Source: Desulfotomaculum sp. (lineage in GTDB: Bacteria > Bacillota > Desulfotomaculia > Desulfotomaculales > Nap2-2B). Taken from it: a DNA stretch of 7,029 nucleotides. The stretch is taken from contig DMIY01000105.1 of assembly GCA_003457075.1 (NCBI GenBank), forward strand, positions 1-7,029, read 5' to 3'. A program made the position numbers and the translations under genes. This document shows positions 1 to 5,232 of this stretch, one piece after another (position 1 is the first letter of the stretch; each line of letters opens with the position of its first letter). The notes beneath the pieces were generated by a model. That model worked only from the letters and a program-made list of their open reading frames with translations, made no database searches and had not been told where the DNA came from.

Positions 1-11
1 GTTGTAAGTAT

Positions 12-18
12 AGGAAAA
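12..18 (+). promoter_or_regulatory. Possible ribosome binding site for the first gene
   Basis: The purine run AGGAAAA ends about 9 nt before ATG 28 and could act as a weak Shine-Dalgarno site. It supports ATG 28 as the start. However, the family core begins only a few residues after the Met, and the frame upstream has no stop within the window. The support is therefore modest. Confidence 0.35.
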
Positions 19-27
19 GCAAACAGT

Positions 28-1365
28 ATGTCTCACAATAAGGCAAGGTTCCTTGCCGGAATAAGTAAAGTGACGATCACTCCGCCGGTTGGTGCACCGC
101 TGGTTGATAATCAGCGGCGTAGTACAGGCATACATGATGATTTGTATGCAAGGGTACTGGTTCTGAGTGACGGAAAGCATAAGGCGGCGATTGTCTGCCT
201 TGACCTCGAAGGTTTTGACCTCTCCTGGTCGGATCATGTCCGTGAAATGGTAAGGGCAAAGACGGGCATTGCAGTGACCCTGCTCAATAGCACCCATACG
301 CATTCGGCGCCATTCCTCATGCCATGGAATCCCCTCAGGGATGAATGGTTCCAACAAGGTGAAGGGTTGCAGTGGAAAGAGAGATTGGCAGCAAAGATAG
401 TGGATGCTGTTGCCCGGGCAAATGCAGGTATAACCGAGGTCGACCTGCGGGCAGGCCGTGCTCCGGTGCAGGTTGGAGCAAACCGCCGGCTGCCGACGGA
501 GAACGGTATTGTGATGAAACCAAACCCCGATGGTGCAGTTGTCCCATGGGTGGATGTGCTACGCGTGGACGATGCGGCCGGGAACCCGGTTGCCATCCTG
601 CTTAGCCATGCTGCGCACCCTGTTATTATACATGGTTCCAGCACGCTGATTAGTGCTGACTATCCCGGTTATGCCGTTAAAGAGGTGGAGCAGAAGTTCG
701 GAGGGAATGTGATGGCCCTGTTTGCCCAGGGCTGTTGTGGAAATATCAACGGTGAACCTCTGCGTGGTGGTTTTGATGCAGCGGAGCGTGCAGGGGAGAA
801 ACTGGGAGCAGCGGTGGTACAGGCAGCTATTGAAAGTAAGAGGATTGGCAGAGGGGCGTTAAAGATGAGTTCATCTGTAATAGATTTGCCGTTTCAGGAT
901 TGGGACCTTGGGGAGTGCAGGCAGGCTTTGGCCGAAGCCGAAGAACGCCTGGCAAAGGCAGGGGATAATGTTTCCGTGCGCGATGAAGTGTTGAGGCTGC
1001 GGGACCTGGCCGCCAAAGCAGAACGCGGGGAGAGGCAGACGCTCCGGTTCGAGATGCAGATGCTGGCCATCGGCAAAGCGTGGTGCCTGTTGACTATGCC
1101 CCATGAAGTCTTTGCCGAATACCAGTTATGGGCAGATAAGGAATCGCCCTTTGCACAGACCATGGTTTTAGCTTACACGGGCGGGTGTGAGAGTTACGTT
1201 CCGACCGACAGGGACTTCCCGTTGGGAGGATACGAAGCAACTCAGCCTCCAGAAAAGGGCGCTGCTGCTCTTGGTTATCCCTACCGTGCAGCGCTCAAAC
1301 CGGGCACCGAGGGACAGATAAAGTCGGAAATCCGGCGTCTTTTTCAAAAGACATTCAGGAAATAA
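28..1365 (+). CDS. Neutral/alkaline ceramidase-fold hydrolase, no signal peptide (paralogue A)
   Basis: This 445-aa protein belongs to the neutral/alkaline non-lysosomal ceramidase N-terminal family, zinc hydrolases that cleave the amide of ceramide. Visible marks are the opening AGISKVTITPP (10-20), THTHS (89-93, zinc-type His), SHAAHP (193-198), LISADYPGYA (207-216), which resembles the ceramidase LxSGDxxGYA block, and MPHE (357-360) with SYVPT (389-393) as likely Glu and Tyr zinc-site residues. Where true ceramidases have GDxSP with the nucleophilic Ser, this protein has GNINGEP (238-244), so that Ser is absent. At about 445 aa it is shorter than classical ceramidases of 650 aa or more and lacks their C-terminal immunoglobulin-like domain. 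No signal peptide follows ATG 28. The frame is open upstream to base 1, so an N-terminal extension outside the window is possible. The next gene is a paralogue on the same strand. The fold is a confident call; the substrate is unknown. Confidence 0.85.
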   Translation: MSHNKARFLAGISKVTITPPVGAPLVDNQRRSTGIHDDLYARVLVLSDGKHKAAIVCLDLEGFDLSWSDHVREMVRAKTGIAVTLLNSTHTHSAPFLMPWNPLRDEWFQQGEGLQWKERLAAKIVDAVARANAGITEVDLRAGRAPVQVGANRRLPTENGIVMKPNPDGAVVPWVDVLRVDDAAGNPVAILLSHAAHPVIIHGSSTLISADYPGYAVKEVEQKFGGNVMALFAQGCCGNINGEPLRGGFDAAERAGEKLGAAVVQAAIESKRIGRGALKMSSSVIDLPFQDWDLGECRQALAEAEERLAKAGDNVSVRDEVLRLRDLAAKAERGERQTLRFEMQMLAIGKAWCLLTMPHEVFAEYQLWADKESPFAQTMVLAYTGGCESYVPTDRDFPLGGYEATQPPEKGAAALGYPYRAALKPGTEGQIKSEIRRLFQKTFRK

Positions 1366-1418
1366 ATAAGATATCAGAAATGCCAAACCAAAGAGAAAAA
1401 ATTATAAAACAGGTCAAT

Positions 1419-1472
1419 ATGAAAATATCAGCTTTTATTCTGTCATTGATTTTGTGCATGATATGTTCATGT
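1419..1472 (+). other. Lipoprotein signal peptide with lipid-attachment Cys18
   Basis: After Met-Lys the hydrophobic stretch ISAFILSLILCMI is followed by Cys-Ser-Cys. The second Cys, at 1470-1472, is the likely lipidated residue: Ser at -1 and Ile at -3 fit a lipobox, while Cys at -2 is less usual. It predicts anchoring to the inner or outer membrane after cleavage by signal peptidase II. Confidence 0.8.
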
Positions 1473-2813
1473 AACGAAAGTGAGAAGAACGTTGACTTTT
1501 ATGCCGGTGTTGCCCAGTCAGTCATTACACCTCCTGAAGGAACCTTTATGGTTGAACCGCGGGGGAAAACTTCTACCGGTACCCATGATGGCCTATTTGT
1601 AAAAGCCTTGACACTGGGAGATGGTAAAAACATGATAGTAATTGTTAGTTTTGACCTTTCAGGGTTGAATGAATTACAGGTCAACAACATTCGGAAAGCG
1701 GTATTTGATTCGACCGGGATAAAAGCTGAACAATTGATGTTGTCTTGTACACACTCACATAATACTCCCGCGTCATATCACATGCACCGTAAAAATGAAT
1801 GGAACGAACAATGGGAAAAACAGATGATTGCTGTTGCAGTGGAAACAATAAAACATGCCGTCAATAACTTAGAAAAAGTATCAATAAGCCAGGGGACAGC
1901 CCCTGTACAAATTGGTTTTAACCGCCGTTTGAACGAGTCCAGCTATGCATCCATGGCCCCTAACCCGAATGGCCCGGTATTAAAGGAAACAGATGCGGTA
2001 TTTATCAAAGATGATAAATCCGAAACCGCGGTCCTCTTTTCTTACGCGGCCCATCCTGTTTGTGTTCATTCCACAAGCACCGAATTTTCTGCAGATTATC
2101 CGGGTTATGCAGCAAAATATATTCAATCAAGATATCCCGGTTCAATACCTGTATTTCTTCAGGGTTGTGGCGGGAATGTCAATTCAACCCTTAGAGGTGG
2201 GCATGAAGCTGCAGAAAGTGATGGCAATAAATTAGGAGAAGCGGTAATAAAAAGTGCCGAAAGCTCAAAAACAATAATTCCCTCCCGAATTTTATATGGG
2301 CAACGTAACTTTTACCTGCCGTATCAGGATATTGATAAAGAAACTGCGGAATTAGTTATAAAGCGGATTGAAGAAAGTATGGACGTGATGAAGGAAAAAA
2401 ATCCTGATTTTACGCCGGGCGTGGCCCATAAAGACATGCTCACATGGGCCCACAGGGTAAAAGACATGGCAGAAAATGGCGAGTTACAAAAAGGCTTGTC
2501 ATTTCAGGCGCAGGCATTTGCGTTAGGGAAATCACTGGCCATTATTGCCTTCCCTGACGAGGTATTTGTTGATTACGCCTTATACATAAAGGAGCATTCT
2601 CCGTTTGAACAGACAATTGTACTGGGGTATACCAACGGGAAAAGGGGTTATATACCTTCGGCAGAAGCTTTTTATCTTGGCGGATATGAAGTTGTCAGGG
2701 CCCAGCAAGCTGTTAACCTGCCATATTTAACACCAGCATGTGATAAGATCATAAAAACGGAAAGTATGAAATTGTTAAATGAGCTTTGGGAAAAATGTTC
2801 TTACACTAAGTAG
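1419..2813 (+). CDS. Ceramidase-fold lipoprotein (paralogue B)
   Basis: A 464-aa member of the same ceramidase-fold family as the upstream gene, but exported. ATG 1419 is preferred over the in-frame ATG at 1380 because it places a lipoprotein signal (MKISAFILSL.., Cys18) at the N-terminus; the earlier start would add a charged 13-residue leader. The family core follows: AGVAQSVITPP, STGTHD, CTHSH (His112, His114), APVQIGFNRRL, AAHP (His212), SADYPGYA, LQGCGGNVN (247-255), FPDE (Glu381 likely zinc ligand) and RGYIPS (Tyr411). The GDxSP nucleophile block of ceramidases reads GNVNST here, with Asn255 in the Ser position. The acidic residues after the lipid-bearing Cys (NESE) resemble surface-export signals of Bacteroidota lipoproteins. 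Base composition is visibly AT-richer than the upstream paralogue. The gap to the upstream gene is 53 nt and to the downstream gene 43 nt, which suggests co-transcription. An amidase or esterase role on a lipid or glycan conjugate is inferred. Confidence 0.9.
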   Translation: MKISAFILSLILCMICSCNESEKNVDFYAGVAQSVITPPEGTFMVEPRGKTSTGTHDGLFVKALTLGDGKNMIVIVSFDLSGLNELQVNNIRKAVFDSTGIKAEQLMLSCTHSHNTPASYHMHRKNEWNEQWEKQMIAVAVETIKHAVNNLEKVSISQGTAPVQIGFNRRLNESSYASMAPNPNGPVLKETDAVFIKDDKSETAVLFSYAAHPVCVHSTSTEFSADYPGYAAKYIQSRYPGSIPVFLQGCGGNVNSTLRGGHEAAESDGNKLGEAVIKSAESSKTIIPSRILYGQRNFYLPYQDIDKETAELVIKRIEESMDVMKEKNPDFTPGVAHKDMLTWAHRVKDMAENGELQKGLSFQAQAFALGKSLAIIAFPDEVFVDYALYIKEHSPFEQTIVLGYTNGKRGYIPSAEAFYLGGYEVVRAQQAVNLPYLTPACDKIIKTESMKLLNELWEKCSYTK

Positions 2814-2856
2814 TTTATACTTTTCAATAACAGTTAATAAATTTAGAGCAGCTGAT

Positions 2857-2916
2857 ATGAAAAAGTTTTTCTATTATTTTTTGATTATTGTTGTCTTGAC
2901 AGGTATAAATTCCTGT
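2857..2916 (+). other. Lipoprotein signal peptide with lipid-attachment Cys20
   Basis: MKK is followed by an aromatic and aliphatic hydrophobic core (FFYYFLIIVVLTG) and then Ile-Asn-Ser-Cys. The Cys codon at 2914-2916 is the likely lipidated residue. The following KTKED tail is a hydrophilic linker. This predicts a periplasmic or cell-surface location for the GH42 enzyme. Confidence 0.88.
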
Positions 2917-5157
2917 AAGACAAAAGAAGACAGGAATCAGTACATGACTGTTTTCAAAGCTGATACAGTAAGTAATTATCATGTACTGGAAAACCAGTTT
3001 CTGGTTGGCACACACCTGTGCCGGAAGCCTATGCCTGATATGGCAGAGCTTAAGCATGATATAGGGCTGGTGAAAAAGAACGGCTTCAACTACATCAAAA
3101 TCCAGACCCATTGGGCGCTGGATGAGCCGAGTGAGGGAGTATATGATTTTTCTGACTATGAGGAGCTTATCAAATATGCCGAAAAGCTTGGCCTCCAGGT
3201 GTACGTGGGTTTGACATGCGAACAGGCGCCTGGCTGGCTCTGGGAAAAGTACCCGGATTGTCGGATGGTTGAAAGAAACGGGCTTCCGGTAAGTTTTGAA
3301 GCGCCATACACCATTCCTGCAGACGGGAAGCCGGGGCCTTGTTTTGACAGTCAGGGTGCACGGGATGCCATGACCAGGTATATCAAGGCGATGGTCAGTA
3401 AGCTGGGGAAATATAAAAATATCGGACTGTGGAATACATGGCAGGAGATTGCCTATTGGCGGGATGTCTGCTATTGCCCCAACACACAGGAACATTTCCG
3501 GGAATGGCTTAAGGCCCAATACGGTACACTTGATTCATTAAATAAAAACTGGTATACCGCCTATTCCGACTGGAAATCTATCAAACCGAATATGGGACCA
3601 GTTGTCGGGACAAGGCTGGACGTAGATTGGAAATATTTCATGGATCATATCCAGATTGCTCAGACATTGCAGGCAAGGGCACAGGCAATTCGTGAAGCAG
3701 ACCCGTATAAACGCCCGGTATTTGCACATGTAGCCAGCCCTGTTATAGGTTCAGGGTCAACCTGGGTTTATTCCCGTTGTCAGGAATTTTGTGGCAGTTC
3801 ATCTTATCCCTGCTCAGATCCATTTTATCCCTGGGATGACGGGGTCGGGGATGACCCCAAAGATAAATTCAGAAGCCTGTCACTTGAAACTATTGGTAAC
3901 AGATGTGCCCTTGGTTTTGATTATATCCGTTGTTCAAACCCACTTGGCCACCCTGTCATTGCTGCCGAATTCCAGGGCGGCCCAAGGACAAACAGCTATG
4001 GCTTTACAAGGAACCGGTTCCCCGACGGGGAAGATATCCGGCGGTGGATGTTCACGGCGATAGGTTCAGGCGTAACCGGGATTTCGTTCTGGGTCACCAG
4101 GCTGGAGATCGTGTCGCAGGAAGCGAATGGTTTTGGGCTGCTGGACACACGGGGTGACAGCACTGAAAGGTTTTCAGAGGCAGGAAGGATAGCTAAAGCC
4201 CTGAACCGCTACCCCGGTTTGTTTGCCATGAATAACCGTGAACCGGGCAAGGTGGCTATTGTAGTCAATGAACAGAACTGGGATTTTTGTTCTTCTCTTC
4301 CACTATATTCCGAGCATTTGGGGTACAGTACAAGGGGGTGGTATAAATTATTGTTTGAAGCCGGGATCCCGGTCGATTTTATTGAGCTGTCGGCATTGGA
4401 GGATAAAGATATAAACAACTACAAGGTGGTCATCATGCCGGTACCGGTGTCCATTTCAGATGAATATGCACGGAAGCTGGAAAGTTATGTAAACAGCGGA
4501 GGCAATTTGATTTCGGAAGCCTGCCCGGGGCGTTTTACCGAAAACGGCATTTGCAGGCGGACCCTGATCCATCCGCTTTTTGAACAGGTTTTCGGTGTTG
4601 AAGAGGTAAACCTGGGGTACATCAGGGAACCTGGCAACGGGCACAGATGGACAGAAACCGAACGAAGCTGGGGTGGAATGCTGGATGCGGCGATGCTTGA
4701 AGGGACGGGCGATTTTAAGGGGCAGCGAATGCGAGCCAATGTATACCTTGAGAATTTGAGGGCCACAGTTGGGAAACCTATATTGAAGTACAATGATATA
4801 ACTGTCGGGGCGGTAAATTCCTATGGTAAAGGGACGGCATGGATACTCGGCACTTTTGCAGGCCATAACGGGACGGCTTATCAGGATGAAGAGACAAGGG
4901 CCTTTATAAGAAAGATGCTTCAGCGGTGTGGTGTCTTCCCGCCGCACGAGGGGAAACTGGTTATAAGGAAGCGGTTGGGAGATAACAAACAGGCATGGGT
5001 TGTCACAAATCCAACCAATGGCATCGTTACTGAAAAGGTTAATTGTGAAGGATTCACATCGGTAAAAGATTTGCTGGATTTGCCTGTTCATCAATCGGGC
5101 AGCCAGGTTGAACTTACATTGAATAGCTGGGAGGTAAGGATACTCGTGCTGGAATGA
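2857..5157 (+). CDS. GH42-type beta-galactosidase-like lipoprotein
   Basis: A 766-aa lipoprotein of glycoside hydrolase family 42, whose members mostly release beta-linked galactose from non-reducing ends. ATG 2857 is chosen over in-frame ATG 2779 because it starts a lipoprotein signal and avoids overlap with the preceding gene. After the signal comes a TIM barrel (about 45-435): YIKIQTHWALDEP, a PCFDS loop (Cys162), NTWQE (Glu197, candidate acid/base), CYCPNT followed by FREWLKAQYG (the GH42 metal-loop region), and AAEFQGGP (Glu371, candidate nucleophile). A glutaminase-like middle domain as in GH42 trimerisation begins near 465 (KVAIVVNEQN), with an extra segment at about 585-645. A C-terminal beta domain ends the protein. 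Length is slightly above the usual 650-700 aa. Oddities: Gln replaces the clan GH-A Asn before the acid/base Glu, and one zinc Cys is replaced by Thr210. Family is a confident call; the exact sugar is not. Confidence 0.93.
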   Translation: MKKFFYYFLIIVVLTGINSCKTKEDRNQYMTVFKADTVSNYHVLENQFLVGTHLCRKPMPDMAELKHDIGLVKKNGFNYIKIQTHWALDEPSEGVYDFSDYEELIKYAEKLGLQVYVGLTCEQAPGWLWEKYPDCRMVERNGLPVSFEAPYTIPADGKPGPCFDSQGARDAMTRYIKAMVSKLGKYKNIGLWNTWQEIAYWRDVCYCPNTQEHFREWLKAQYGTLDSLNKNWYTAYSDWKSIKPNMGPVVGTRLDVDWKYFMDHIQIAQTLQARAQAIREADPYKRPVFAHVASPVIGSGSTWVYSRCQEFCGSSSYPCSDPFYPWDDGVGDDPKDKFRSLSLETIGNRCALGFDYIRCSNPLGHPVIAAEFQGGPRTNSYGFTRNRFPDGEDIRRWMFTAIGSGVTGISFWVTRLEIVSQEANGFGLLDTRGDSTERFSEAGRIAKALNRYPGLFAMNNREPGKVAIVVNEQNWDFCSSLPLYSEHLGYSTRGWYKLLFEAGIPVDFIELSALEDKDINNYKVVIMPVPVSISDEYARKLESYVNSGGNLISEACPGRFTENGICRRTLIHPLFEQVFGVEEVNLGYIREPGNGHRWTETERSWGGMLDAAMLEGTGDFKGQRMRANVYLENLRATVGKPILKYNDITVGAVNSYGKGTAWILGTFAGHNGTAYQDEETRAFIRKMLQRCGVFPPHEGKLVIRKRLGDNKQAWVVTNPTNGIVTEKVNCEGFTSVKDLLDLPVHQSGSQVELTLNSWEVRILVLE

Positions 5158-5232
5158 CCCGGTACAGAGACCAGCAAATCAAAAATATGGATTGAAGGAA
5201 TATTATTTTTAACTTTTTAATGGTGATAAATT
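5158..5232 (+). other. 75-nt intergenic spacer, largest in the cassette
   Basis: This AT-rich gap separates the GH42 gene from the isomerase-like gene. It contains no clear Bacteroidota promoter (TTTG plus TAnnTTTG) and no GC-rich terminator hairpin. The only fold seen is a 7-bp pure A/T pairing (5181-5187 with 5204-5210), too weak to call a terminator. Read-through from upstream is the simplest expectation. Confidence 0.4.
5222..5226 (+). promoter_or_regulatory. Possible ribosome binding site for the isomerase-like gene
   Basis: GGTGA lies 6 nt before ATG 5233 and can pair with the anti-Shine-Dalgarno end of 16S rRNA. Together with the in-frame stop just upstream (TAA 5227) it fixes this start. 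The match is only five bases. Confidence 0.4.

Noticed and set aside
1..27. End of a preceding gene (TAA at 5-7 in another frame)
   Set aside because: Only one codon is visible before the stop, too little to support a gene.
1380..1418. In-frame upstream ATG adding 13 residues to ceramidase-fold paralogue B
   Set aside because: The added charged residues would precede and spoil a good lipoprotein signal that begins at ATG 1419.
2785..2825. Bacteroidota-type promoter before the GH42 gene (TTTG at 2785 and TACTTTTC at 2818)
   Set aside because: The -7 box has a mismatch (C for the final G) and the two boxes are 29 nt apart, too far for the usual roughly 19-21 nt spacing.
2779..2856. In-frame upstream ATG adding 26 residues to the GH42 protein
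   Set aside because: It overlaps the preceding gene and would bury the lipoprotein signal that starts at ATG 2857.
2824..3519. Minus-strand open frame of 231 codons opposite the start of the GH42 gene
   Set aside because: It lies opposite a gene with clear GH42 motifs, shows no recognisable domain, and its codons mirror the plus-strand frame.
4456..5094. Minus-strand open frame of 212 codons opposite the 3' part of the GH42 gene
   Set aside because: Antisense shadow of the GH42 middle and C-terminal domains; no motif or start signal supports it.
5181..5210. Inverted repeat AAAAATA / TATTTTT in the spacer before the last gene
   Set aside because: A pure A/T 7-bp stem with a 16-nt loop is expected by chance in AT-rich DNA and is too weak for a terminator.
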